From Chlorobiaceae bacterium (GTDB lineage: Bacteria > Bacteroidota > Ignavibacteria > UBA10030 > SZUA-254), in assembly GCA_013824245.1 (NCBI GenBank), contig PNNN01000039.1:1-64000 (forward strand): 64,000 nt of DNA. Direction: 5' to 3'. Position numbers and translations under genes: made by a program. Below are positions 14,782-23,174 of the stretch, one piece after another; position 1 is the first letter of the stretch; each line of letters opens with the position of its first letter. The notes beneath the pieces are model-generated. The model was not told the DNA's origin, made no database searches, and saw only the letters and a program-made list of their open reading frames with translations.

Positions 14782-16614
14782 ATGAAACAATATAGATTAC
14801 AAGTAATGGTTTGTGCCGGGACAGGTTGTGTCTCTAACCATTCATTTGAATTAAAAGAAGCTCTCGATAGAGAGATAAAAAAACACAATCTTCAAAACGA
14901 GACCGAAGTTGTGTACACTGGCTGCAATGGATTTTGTGGTGCAGGACCAATTGTGGTTGTACAGCCGGATGGAATATTTTATCAACTTCTAAAAGTTACG
15001 GATATCCCCCACCTCGTGGAAGAACATCTTCTTAAAGGCAGACCTGTGAAGAAGAATCTCTACACGCCGCCTGCCGAGAAGACACCGATACCAAAAATGG
15101 CCGATATTCCGTTCTTTTCCGATCAGACACTTATTGCATTACGCAATAGAGGTATGATTGATCCAGAAAAGATTGATGACTACATTGCCCGAGGTGGATA
15201 CAAGGCGCTCGCAAAAGTGCTTACTTCTATGAAACCTGATGAGGTTATGTCTGAAATTAAAGCATCTGGATTGCGTGGGCGCGGCGGTGGCGGATTTCCC
15301 ACTGGCGTGAAATGGGAAACTTGTAAGAAAGCCCACGGCGATACAAAATATGTTATTTGCAACGCTGATGAAGGTGATCCAGGCGCGTTCATGGATCGAA
15401 GTATCATAGAAGGTGACCCACATGCCGTTATCGAAGGAATGATCATTGGTGCCTACGCTATCGAGAATGTTCATCAAGGATATATTTACGTACGTATGGA
15501 ATATCCTCTTGCGATCAAGCGTTTTCAGATAGCTATTCAGCAAGCACGGGAATATGGTTTATTAGGAAAGAATATTTTCGCTAAAGGATTTGATTTCGAT
15601 CTTGACGTACGGCGTGGAGCTGGTGCATTCGTTTGTGGTGAATCGACCGCTTTAATGGCATCAATCGAAGGCAGGCCAGGTGAGCCAAGAGCCAAATATA
15701 TTCACACAGTTGAAAAAGGATTATGGGATTGTCCAACATGCTTGAACAACGTGGAAACCTGGGTAAATGTGCCACAAATTATTTTAAAAGGTGCGAAATG
15801 GTTTTCAAGCGTTGGGACCGGTGATGTTTCAATTGATCCTTGGGGTGGGAGCAAGGGGACAAAAGTGTTTTCCTTAGCTGGTAAAGTTAATAATACTGGT
15901 TTAGTAGAAGTTCCAATGGGAATTTCACTTGGAGATATTGTTTATAAGATCGGGGGTGGAATTCGCGAAGGAAAGAAATTTAAAGCTGTCCAAACTGGTG
16001 GACCATCGGGTGGATTCATTCCTGAAAGTATGCTCGACATTCCCGTTGATTACGAAGAACTAACAAAAATCGGGTCGATGATGGGTTCAGGTGGTATGGT
16101 TGTATGCGATGAAGAAAACTGTATGGTCGATATGGCTAAATACTTCTTGAAGTTTACTCAGGAAGAATCTTGCGGCAAGTGTATCCCTTGTCGAGAGGGA
16201 ACAAAAAGGATGTTAGACATCCTTGAAAGAATCACCATTGGCGAAGGGACTGAAGAAGATTTATTATTACTTGAAGAACTTTCGAATATGATCGTTGAGT
16301 CTTCACTTTGTGCCCTCGGTGGCTCTGCCCCCAATCCGGTTCTTACAACATTAAAATACTTTCGTGAAGAATATGAAGCTCACGTAAAAAATAAAAAATG
16401 TCCAGCAAAGATTTGCCGTCAATTACTAACGTATACAATTGACCAAAAGATTTGTTTAGAAATCGGACATGGTTGTGGTGTTTGTAAGAAAAATTGTCCA
16501 GATGCCGCAATAATTGGTGAACGTAAGACAGTACATTATATTGATCCAGTTAAATGTGGCAAATGTGGTGCATGTTATGATGTCTGCAATTTTAATGCAA
16601 TCATTATTGAATAA
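14782..16614 (+). CDS. hydB: NuoF/HydB-type NAD(H)-binding flavin and Fe-S subunit
   Basis: This 610-residue protein has the full HydB architecture. The N-terminal thioredoxin-like [2Fe-2S] domain has C11, C16, C48 and C52. The FMN/NAD domain has GRGGGGFPTGVKW (166-178) and the ADEGDPGAFMDR loop. An SLBB segment follows, then the N3-type [4Fe-4S] set C464-C467-C470-C510 (SCGKCIPC) and two C-terminal ferredoxin clusters (C558/565/568/572 and C592/595/598/602). The extra C-terminal ferredoxin is characteristic of HydB of bifurcating hydrogenases and absent from complex I NuoF. It is the NAD(H) site of the complex. In the usual operon the [FeFe] HydA gene would follow; here the next gene is a HydA-N/HdrA-C fusion. 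Confidence 0.95.
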   Translation: MKQYRLQVMVCAGTGCVSNHSFELKEALDREIKKHNLQNETEVVYTGCNGFCGAGPIVVVQPDGIFYQLLKVTDIPHLVEEHLLKGRPVKKNLYTPPAEKTPIPKMADIPFFSDQTLIALRNRGMIDPEKIDDYIARGGYKALAKVLTSMKPDEVMSEIKASGLRGRGGGGFPTGVKWETCKKAHGDTKYVICNADEGDPGAFMDRSIIEGDPHAVIEGMIIGAYAIENVHQGYIYVRMEYPLAIKRFQIAIQQAREYGLLGKNIFAKGFDFDLDVRRGAGAFVCGESTALMASIEGRPGEPRAKYIHTVEKGLWDCPTCLNNVETWVNVPQIILKGAKWFSSVGTGDVSIDPWGGSKGTKVFSLAGKVNNTGLVEVPMGISLGDIVYKIGGGIREGKKFKAVQTGGPSGGFIPESMLDIPVDYEELTKIGSMMGSGGMVVCDEENCMVDMAKYFLKFTQEESCGKCIPCREGTKRMLDILERITIGEGTEEDLLLLEELSNMIVESSLCALGGSAPNPVLTTLKYFREEYEAHVKNKKCPAKICRQLLTYTIDQKICLEIGHGCGVCKKNCPDAAIIGERKTVHYIDPVKCGKCGACYDVCNFNAIIIE

Positions 16615-16629
16615 GAATCAGGAGCAAAG

Positions 16630-18393
16630 ATGGTCACAGTAAAAATAGATGGAATAGAAGTTCAGGTGCAGGAAGACACCCCAATACTTAAGGCAGCAGA
16701 AAAGGCAGGTATATGGATACCGACGATGTGTCATTCAGAGTTGTTCGAGCCGTACGGTGTTTGCCGTCTTTGTAGCGTGGAAGTTATCCGTGGCAAACGA
16801 ACTCGTATCGTGACAGCGTGTAACTATCCTGTGCGCGAAGGATTAACCATTCAAACTAACTCTGCAAAGATCCAATGGATCCGAAAAATAATAATGGAAT
16901 TGATGCTCTCTCGCTGGCCCAACGTCAAAGTAGTTAGTGAAATGGCAGCCAAACTGGGCGTAAAAGAATCAAGATTTCCCAGTCTTGAGCGCGATGAAGC
17001 GGAAGATGCTTGCATACTTTGCGGTCGGTGCGTAAATGTCTGTCGCGAAGTTGTGCAAGCTGAAATACTCGCTTTTGCTCATAGGGGAATTAAACGTGAA
17101 GTTGTTCTTCCATTTGGAGATCAATCAAACAAGTGTATCGTTTGCGGTGCTTGCGCTCATGTATGCCCAACCGGTCATATTAAAATGGTTGTCGAAGATT
17201 ATAAAGGTAAGAAACCGGAATTTACGCTCGGCGTAAAAACTCCGATAAGCGTGCCAACTTTACAAGCTGTTCCGCGGGTTCCGGTAATCGATACCGAATC
17301 TTGTATCTATTTTGAAACGGGTGGATGTCAAACCTGTGCAAAAGTATGCGAACCGCAGGCGATCAATTATAAAATGGAAGATGAGATTGTAGAAGTTGAA
17401 GCCGGACAGGTTTTGCTCACCACAGGTTACGATCTTTTCGATGCTTCGAAACTTGCGCAGTACGGTTACGGACGGCTCGATAACGTTTATTCATCTCTCG
17501 ATTTCGAAGCAATTTTAAATTCAACCGGTCCCACAGGTGGAAAAGTTGTAATGAAGAATGGAAACGAACCGAGATCGGTTGGTATACTCCACTGCATCGG
17601 TTCACGCGATGTTGAAAACCATCCATATTGCTCTCGCGTTTGTTGTATGTATGCATTGAAGTTCGCGCATTTGGTTCACGATAGAACCGATGCCGCTATC
17701 TATCAATTTTACATCGATATGCGGGCTTTCGGAAAAGGGTATGAAGAATTCTACAGCCGACTTCTTGATGAAGGTATAACAATGATCCGAGGAAAAGCAG
17801 CCGAAGTTGTGGAACGTAGTCACGGAATTAATGGCGATGGATCGCTACTGATTCGCTGCGAAGATACACTAATCGGAAAATTTAGAGAAATTCCTGTCGA
17901 TATGGTTGTGTTGTGCAACGCCATTGAGCCGCGCCACGATATTGAGGCAATACGCAGAATCTTCTCGATAAGTAAAAGTCCCGATGGATTTTTCTTGGAA
18001 CGTCACCCGAAGTTGGATCCAACATCCACCATGAGCGATGGCATATACATAGCAGGTTGCGCTCAGGGACCAAAAGATATTCCCGATACAGTTGCACAGG
18101 CGGGTTCTGCGGCGGCGCGCATTCTATCCATAATTGCCAAAGGTGAAGTTGACATCGATCCTATCCGTGCATTCATCGATGAGAAATATTGCGCCGGATG
18201 TAGAATGTGTAATAATCTTTGCCCATACTCGGCTATCGATTTTATTGATGATAAAAAGATATCCCAAATCAACGACGTCTTGTGCAAAGGATGTGGTACA
18301 TGCGTGGCGGCATGCCCGGCATCGGCGATAACCGGAAAAGGATTCTCGGATGCACAAATTTTTGCCGAGCTTGAAGGACTACTCGCAATATAA
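16630..18393 (+). CDS. Fusion: HydA/NuoG-like [2Fe-2S]-[4Fe-4S] N-terminus plus C-terminal half of HdrA
   Basis: In 587 residues the first ~200 form a NuoG/HydA-type N-terminus: [2Fe-2S] ligands C34, C45, C48, C64, then two ferredoxin clusters (C128/131/134/138 and C169/172/175/179). The His/Cys cluster normally between them is missing. From about 204 the protein becomes HdrA at the point where the 290-residue HdrA fragment stops: ferredoxin insert C225/233/236/240, FAD/NAD half with VLLTTGYDLFD, the HdrA signature HCIGSRDV...YCSRVCCMYALK (321-343), GIYIAGCAQGPKDI, and two terminal clusters (C521-C531 and C552-C562). It would join the HydBC module physically to the HdrA flavin core. Shine-Dalgarno CAGGAG precedes the ATG. 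Confidence 0.9.
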   Translation: MVTVKIDGIEVQVQEDTPILKAAEKAGIWIPTMCHSELFEPYGVCRLCSVEVIRGKRTRIVTACNYPVREGLTIQTNSAKIQWIRKIIMELMLSRWPNVKVVSEMAAKLGVKESRFPSLERDEAEDACILCGRCVNVCREVVQAEILAFAHRGIKREVVLPFGDQSNKCIVCGACAHVCPTGHIKMVVEDYKGKKPEFTLGVKTPISVPTLQAVPRVPVIDTESCIYFETGGCQTCAKVCEPQAINYKMEDEIVEVEAGQVLLTTGYDLFDASKLAQYGYGRLDNVYSSLDFEAILNSTGPTGGKVVMKNGNEPRSVGILHCIGSRDVENHPYCSRVCCMYALKFAHLVHDRTDAAIYQFYIDMRAFGKGYEEFYSRLLDEGITMIRGKAAEVVERSHGINGDGSLLIRCEDTLIGKFREIPVDMVVLCNAIEPRHDIEAIRRIFSISKSPDGFFLERHPKLDPTSTMSDGIYIAGCAQGPKDIPDTVAQAGSAAARILSIIAKGEVDIDPIRAFIDEKYCAGCRMCNNLCPYSAIDFIDDKKISQINDVLCKGCGTCVAACPASAITGKGFSDAQIFAELEGLLAI

Positions 18394-18432
18394 TATTCGA
18401 ATAACAATGAAAACTGAAATGGAGTAACTAAT

Positions 18433-18882
18433 ATGGAATTTGAACCAAAAATAGTAGCATTTCTCTGCAACTGGTGTACATATACGGGTGCAGATCTTGC
18501 AGGTGTTTCGCGCCTAAAATCTCCGGCAAACATCAGAGTGATCCGTACAATGTGCAGCGGGCGTGTCGATCCAACTTTCGTAATGAAAGCATTCGATCTT
18601 GGCGCCGACGGTGTGCTGATAGGCGGATGCCACCCGGGCGATTGCCATTATGCAGAGGGAAATTATAAAACACTCAGACGTGCACACATGCTGAAAAAAA
18701 TTATGCGGAAATATGGTATTGATGAAAAACGACTCCGTCTCGAATGGATATCTGCCGCCGAAGGAGATAAATTTCAGGAAGTAACGACAACATTTACTGA
18801 GACTATTCGCTCTCTTGGACCGCTTGATTGGAGAAAGAGAATCGGTAAAGGTGATCGTACAGAACACACTGTTGCTGTTTGA
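18433..18882 (+). CDS. mvhD: MvhD-type [2Fe-2S] electron transfer subunit
   Basis: This 149-residue protein is of the MvhD/FlpD family, which carries one [2Fe-2S] cluster and connects HdrA to an electron-input module. Conserved cysteines are C12 and C15 (FLCNWCTYTGADLAG), C41 (TMCSGRVDP), C66 and C71 (GGCHPGDCHY). In methanogens MvhD bridges the [NiFe] hydrogenase MvhAG to HdrA, and here the gene sits between the HdrA-C fusion and mvhG, the same logical position. Length is normal. A 158-base gap with an inverted repeat separates it from mvhG. Confidence 0.94.
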   Translation: MEFEPKIVAFLCNWCTYTGADLAGVSRLKSPANIRVIRTMCSGRVDPTFVMKAFDLGADGVLIGGCHPGDCHYAEGNYKTLRRAHMLKKIMRKYGIDEKRLRLEWISAAEGDKFQEVTTTFTETIRSLGPLDWRKRIGKGDRTEHTVAV

Positions 18883-18909
18883 AACGGGAGTATTGAAAAA
18901 AGAATGAAT

Positions 18910-18958
18910 GGATTGCTGGAGTAATGGATCAATGTTGAATGCAACAATCCAGCAATCC
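18910..18958. repeat. Inverted repeat built of degenerate octamers between mvhD and mvhG
   Basis: GGATTGCTGGA (18910-18920) and TCCAGCAATCC (18948-18958) are perfect inverse complements with a 27-base loop. The left arm continues as a degenerate 8-base tandem (GGATTGCT, GGAGTAAT, GGATCAAT). No T-tract follows. It resembles small interspersed repeat words rather than a terminator, and it interrupts an otherwise compact set of subunit genes. Confidence 0.5.
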
Positions 18959-19040
18959 GATACTGCAATGATTAAATGTTCGAACTTAACCTTTTTATCA
19001 GAAAATAATTAGGACTAAGGAAAATATAAGGATATAATTT

Positions 19041-20006
19041 ATGGCAAAACCAAAATTAGCATTGTACTGGGCATCAAGCTGCGGCGGTTGTGAAATAGCA
19101 GTACTCGATATCCAAGAAAAGATCCTCGATGTGGCGAACGCTTTCGATATTGTGTTTTGGCCCGTCGCCATGGACTTTAAATATGATGATGTAAGAAAAA
19201 TGGAAGACAAGAGCATCGATCTTTGTTTGTTTAACGGTGCTATCCGAAATTCGGAAAATGCCGAGCTTGCTCATCTTCTTCGCGCAAAATCGAAAGCTCT
19301 TGTTGCATTCGGCTCTTGCGCGCATGAAGGATGTATTCCTGCTTTGGCAAACCTCACCACAAAAGATGCAATATTGAAATGGGTTTATAAAGATTCACCT
19401 TCAACCGTCAGTAATAATGGTGCTGTCTATCCTCAAACTCATACAAAAATGCCCGAAGGTGAGATCGAAATTCCTGAAATGTGGGAAACTGTAAAATCGC
19501 TCGATCAGGTTATTGATGTCGATTACTACGTACCGGGGTGTCCGCCACAGCCGTTTCAGATATGGAATGTTATCGAATATATTTTAAGCGGTAAACCGCT
19601 TCCACCAAAAGGTTCGGTCCTTGGTGCAGATGAAAAAACTTGCTGCGATGAATGTCCGCGAGAGCGTAAAGAGAAAAAAATAAAAAAATTCTTCAGACCT
19701 TATGAGATATTATCTAATCCGAATGAATGTCTTCTCGACCAAGGAATTATTTGTATGGGTCCGGCAACACGGAGCGGCTGTGGTGCACTCTGCACAAAAG
19801 CGAATATGCCTTGCCGTGGTTGTTACGGGGCGCCGCCGAATGTTGTAGATCAAGGCGCAAAAATGGTTAGCGCGCTTAGTTCCGTAGTAGATTCACAAGA
19901 CCCGAATGAGATCGACGAAATATTGAATCAAATCGTCGATCCGCTCGGAACATTCTATCGTTTTTCAATGGCTCACTCTATATTAAAGAGGGTTGATAAA
20001 ATATGA
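19041..20006 (+). CDS. mvhG: [NiFe]-hydrogenase small subunit, MvhG type
   Basis: This 321-residue subunit carries the Fe-S chain of a cytosolic [NiFe] hydrogenase. The proximal cluster ligands appear in SSCGGCE (C14, C17), GSCAHEGC and VPGCPPQP; a cysteine-rich C-terminal region (TCCDECP, GIICMGPATRSGCGALC, MPCRGCYGAPP) would hold the further clusters. There is no Tat signal or membrane anchor, in line with group 3c (F420-non-reducing, MvhG-like) enzymes. The start ATG follows AAGGATATA. The stop overlaps the start of the large-subunit gene by 4 bases, guaranteeing co-translation of the pair. Confidence 0.94.
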   Translation: MAKPKLALYWASSCGGCEIAVLDIQEKILDVANAFDIVFWPVAMDFKYDDVRKMEDKSIDLCLFNGAIRNSENAELAHLLRAKSKALVAFGSCAHEGCIPALANLTTKDAILKWVYKDSPSTVSNNGAVYPQTHTKMPEGEIEIPEMWETVKSLDQVIDVDYYVPGCPPQPFQIWNVIEYILSGKPLPPKGSVLGADEKTCCDECPRERKEKKIKKFFRPYEILSNPNECLLDQGIICMGPATRSGCGALCTKANMPCRGCYGAPPNVVDQGAKMVSALSSVVDSQDPNEIDEILNQIVDPLGTFYRFSMAHSILKRVDKI

Positions 20007-21463
20007 AACAGATTAAAATTGATCCGATAACCCGTTTAGAAGGACATGGCAAAATCGACATTTTCTTAAACGATGATGGTGAAGTTGCAAACACTTATTT
20101 CCAGATTCCCGAACTTCGCGGTTTCGAGCAATTTTGTGTCGGCAGACCGGTTGAAGAAATGCCGCGCATTACTACACGGATCTGTGGTGTTTGCCCCGAA
20201 GCTCATCACATGGCCTCGGCAAAAGCTTGCGATGCCGTTTTTCACGTTGAGATCCCACCCACAGCTAAAAAACTCCGTGAATTGTTATATAATGTGTTCT
20301 TCGCCGGCGATCATACAACCCATTTCTATGCTTTAGGCGGTCCAGATTTTGTAGTGGGACCAGATGCTCCAAAGGCGCAACGTAATATTCTCGGTGTTAT
20401 TGCAAAAGTTGGTCTGGAAGTCGGAGGAAAAGTTATCGAAATGCGAAAACGAACTCAGGAAGTTATTAAAACTCTCGGTGGTAAAAACACACATCAGGTA
20501 ACTTCGCTCCCGGGCGGGGTAAGCAAAGGAATTACGGAAGAAGAAAGAAAACAAATTGAGGAACACTGCAAATGGTTTGTTGATTTCGGCAAATTCACAA
20601 TTCAAGTGTTTAACGATATCGTACTAAAAAATCAAGCTTATGTCGATTTGATTCTGTCCGACATGTTTTCGATGAAGATTTATTCCATGGGACTTGTAGA
20701 TGAAAAGAACCGGGTAAGCTTCTACGATGGAAAAGTTCGCGTGGTTGACCCGGACGGTAAAGAATTCGTTAAGTATTCTCCAAATGAGTATCTCGATGTT
20801 GTGTCCGAACATGTTGAACCATGGACGTACTTAAAATTCCCATTCCTTAAAAAAGTTGGCTGGAAAGGATTTGTGGAAGGAAAAGATAGTGGCATTTACC
20901 GTGCAACACCTCTTTCTCGTTTAAATGCTGCCGACGGAATGCCGACTCCCGCCGCCCAAGAAGAGTACGATCGTATGTATAAAACCTTAGGCGGTAAACC
21001 GGTTCACGCAACACTCGCAACTCATTGGGCGCGAATTATCGAATTACTTAGTGCCGCAGAGATGGCGCTCGATTTGGTGCGCGATCCTGAAATTACCGGC
21101 ACAAATATTCGTACAATTCCAACTGCAACACCGACCGAAGGTGTTAGTATTGTAGAAGCTCCGCGCGGTACTCTTACTCATCACTATATTACGGATGAGA
21201 GGGGAATTTTGAAAAAAGTCAATCTCATTGTTGGTACTACGAACAATTACGCCCCCATTTCATTATCAATCAACAAAGCGGCTCGAGGACTTATTAAAAA
21301 AGGAACCGTAGTTACCGACGGCATTCTGAATACGGTAGAAATGGCATTCCGTGCATATGACCCATGTTTTGGATGTGCAACACATACATTGCCCGGACAA
21401 ATGCCGCTCGTCGTAAATATCAGAAATAAAGACGGAGAAATTATTCAAGAAATAAAAAGGTAA
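20003..21463 (+). CDS. mvhA: [NiFe]-hydrogenase large (catalytic) subunit, MvhA type
   Basis: This 486-residue protein binds the Ni-Fe active site, which splits or forms H2. The N-terminal signature is RICGVCPEAHH (C61, C64) and the C-terminal one DPCFGCATH (C455, C458, H461). An RLEGHG motif lies near residue 11. Twenty-five residues follow H461, the usual length of tail removed by the maturation protease, which is encoded next. All four nickel cysteines are present, so the enzyme should be active. Sequence flavour and gene context point to group 3c (Mvh/Hdr-linked), although the presence of HydBC would also recall group 3d NAD-linked enzymes. Subgroup should be confirmed by phylogeny. Confidence 0.95.
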   Translation: MKQIKIDPITRLEGHGKIDIFLNDDGEVANTYFQIPELRGFEQFCVGRPVEEMPRITTRICGVCPEAHHMASAKACDAVFHVEIPPTAKKLRELLYNVFFAGDHTTHFYALGGPDFVVGPDAPKAQRNILGVIAKVGLEVGGKVIEMRKRTQEVIKTLGGKNTHQVTSLPGGVSKGITEEERKQIEEHCKWFVDFGKFTIQVFNDIVLKNQAYVDLILSDMFSMKIYSMGLVDEKNRVSFYDGKVRVVDPDGKEFVKYSPNEYLDVVSEHVEPWTYLKFPFLKKVGWKGFVEGKDSGIYRATPLSRLNAADGMPTPAAQEEYDRMYKTLGGKPVHATLATHWARIIELLSAAEMALDLVRDPEITGTNIRTIPTATPTEGVSIVEAPRGTLTHHYITDERGILKKVNLIVGTTNNYAPISLSINKAARGLIKKGTVVTDGILNTVEMAFRAYDPCFGCATHTLPGQMPLVVNIRNKDGEIIQEIKR

Positions 21464-21493
21464 TTATAAAATTACTTACTCATAGTGATCTGA

Positions 21494-21524
21494 AGAGCGG
21501 CGAAATACGTCGCTCTATTTTTTT
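21494..21524 (+). terminator. Rho-independent terminator after mvhA
   Basis: AGAGCGGCG (21494-21502) pairs with CGTCGCTCT (21508-21516, one G-T wobble) around the loop AAATA, followed by ATTTTTTT. This is a classic intrinsic terminator 30 bases after the large-subunit stop. It separates structural genes from the maturation genes. Confidence 0.85.
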
Positions 21525-21543
21525 GTACAGATAATACACGCAT

Positions 21544-22035
21544 ATGATGATTGATCAAAAAAATACAACTTTAGTTCTGGGTCTCGGAAATGATATCCTT
21601 GGTGATGATGCTATCGGGCTTCTTGCCGCGCGTGAAATAAAGAATAAATTTCCGGATAAAGTAGATGTTGTTGAAGCCGCTGTTTCAGGTTTCGAAATCA
21701 TGGAAATCCTCGAAGGTTACGAGTCGGTTTTATTGCTCGATGCGGTTGTTACAAAATTGCACCCACCGGGTTCCATCCTCGAATTATCGAAAGAGCAATT
21801 TGAGAATGTGGTTGCAATTTCTCCACATTATATGGGACTTCCCGATGTGTTTCGGTATGCAGAGAAGATGAAAATACCGTTTCCTAAACAGATAAGAATA
21901 ATCGCAATGGAGATTGAACCACCATACGAAATTATAGAAGGTTTAAGTGAGCCGGTTCAAAAATCATTACCAAAATTCATCGAGAAAGGCTCCTCTATCC
22001 TCTCAGAATTGCTTCACAATAACTCTACCAAATGA
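21544..22035 (+). CDS. [NiFe]-hydrogenase maturation endopeptidase
   Basis: This 163-residue protease of the HycI/HyaD/HoxM family removes the C-terminal tail of the large subunit after nickel insertion. Visible signs are the N-terminal LVLGLGNDILGDDAIG, containing the conserved metal-sensing acidic residue, then LLLDAV and SPHYMGLPDV with the conserved histidine. It is placed directly after mvhA, its likely substrate, but behind a terminator, so it needs read-through or its own promoter. No strong Shine-Dalgarno is seen before the ATG pair at 21544/21547. Confidence 0.92.
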   Translation: MMIDQKNTTLVLGLGNDILGDDAIGLLAAREIKNKFPDKVDVVEAAVSGFEIMEILEGYESVLLLDAVVTKLHPPGSILELSKEQFENVVAISPHYMGLPDVFRYAEKMKIPFPKQIRIIAMEIEPPYEIIEGLSEPVQKSLPKFIEKGSSILSELLHNNSTK

Positions 22036-22170
22036 TCTTTCATAGTTGAGAAACGCACATCGTTTTATTAAACTAAATTGAAATCGAATCTATAAAAACC
22101 GCCGATATTCCGCTAAATACACAGTATTTCAGCATTTATAAGTGGCTTACTTATTGTATAATGAATCCGT

Positions 22171-22515
22171 ATGCACGAAATGTCCGTAGCAAAAAATATT
22201 CTCGATATTGTTCATGAACATATTCGACCCGAAGATGAAACGAAAGTAAGTTCAATCATTCTCAAAGTGGGTGAACTTAGCGGAATCGTCAATGAATCAC
22301 TTGAGTTTTGCTTCTCAACGCTTGTGCATAACACGCCGCTTAATAAAGCTAAACTCATTATCCAAACGATTCCAATTTCTGCCGTGTGTAATTCGTGCAA
22401 TCAAATTTCTCAATTGGAGTATGGAGTATTTTTTTGTGAGAAATGCCATAGCAGCGATATCAAATTAATTTCCGGGAATGAACTTCAGATAGAACAAATT
22501 GAATTGGAAGATTAA
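22171..22515 (+). CDS. hypA: Hydrogenase nickel insertion protein HypA
   Basis: This 114-residue protein has the essential MHE nickel-binding start and a zinc site built from CNSC (about 72-75) and CEKC (about 89-92). HypA works with HypB to deliver nickel to the large subunit. The start is fixed by the MHE motif. It is 9 bases upstream of hypB. No obvious Shine-Dalgarno is present, and a TATAAT sequence sits only 9 bases before the ATG. Confidence 0.95.
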   Translation: MHEMSVAKNILDIVHEHIRPEDETKVSSIILKVGELSGIVNESLEFCFSTLVHNTPLNKAKLIIQTIPISAVCNSCNQISQLEYGVFFCEKCHSSDIKLISGNELQIEQIELED

Positions 22516-22523
22516 GGTGTATT

Positions 22524-23174
22524 ATGAGTGTCATAACAATTGAACGAAAAGTTCTTGAGAAGAATGATGAAATTGCCAACATCAACAGAACTCTATTAAA
22601 AGAGAACAGAGTTTTCACTTTCAATCTTGTAAGTTCGCCGGGATCCGGTAAAACAAGTATTTTGGAACACACAGTTGATCATCTTAAGGATAAAATAAAA
22701 CTTGGCGTGATAGAAGGCGACGTGCAAACCGATCTCGATGCACAACGGATAGCCCGGCATGGAGTTCCTGTGGTGCAGATTGTTACACGTGGCGGCTGCC
22801 ATTTAGATGCGCCTTTGATTCGAGATGCGATAAATAAACTTGACATCCGAAATTTAGACGTGCTTGTTATTGAAAACGTGGGCAACCTTGTTTGTCCCGC
22901 AAATTATGATTTGGGGGAAGAGGTGAAAGTTGTCGTCATCAGCACCACAGAAGGAGACGATAAACCGCTTAAATATCCGGCAATGTTCCGCAATGCATCC
23001 GTTCTTATTATAAACAAAATTGATTTGCTTCCGTACGTAAATTGCAACATACAGGAATTGATAAAAAATGCGTTGCAGATAAACCCGAAGCTTGAAATTT
23101 TCGAAACTTCTTGCACAAGCGGTGCGGGAATAGAATCGTGGTGCGGTTGGATTATCAACCGTGCATCAAAATGA
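22524..23174 (+). CDS. hypB: Hydrogenase nickel-incorporation GTPase HypB
   Basis: This 216-residue SIMIBI-class GTPase has P-loop SSPGSGKTS, IEGDVQTDLDAQRI (switch I), ENVGNLVCP (with the conserved GNLVCP metal-binding cysteine) and NKIDLLP (base recognition). It lacks the N-terminal His-rich nickel-storage stretch and the N-terminal CxxCGC motif of some homologues, so it is the minimal form. Its stop overlaps the hypF start as ATGA, implying translational coupling. It works with HypA in nickel insertion. Confidence 0.95.
   Translation: MSVITIERKVLEKNDEIANINRTLLKENRVFTFNLVSSPGSGKTSILEHTVDHLKDKIKLGVIEGDVQTDLDAQRIARHGVPVVQIVTRGGCHLDAPLIRDAINKLDIRNLDVLVIENVGNLVCPANYDLGEEVKVVVISTTEGDDKPLKYPAMFRNASVLIINKIDLLPYVNCNIQELIKNALQINPKLEIFETSCTSGAGIESWCGWIINRASK

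Noticed and set aside
22141-22165. Promoter directly before hypA (TATAAT at 22157, or a GG-N10-GT sigma-54-like pattern)
   Set aside because: Either would start transcription within a few bases of the ATG, which is fixed by the MHE motif; the -35 or -24/-12 boxes are also poor.
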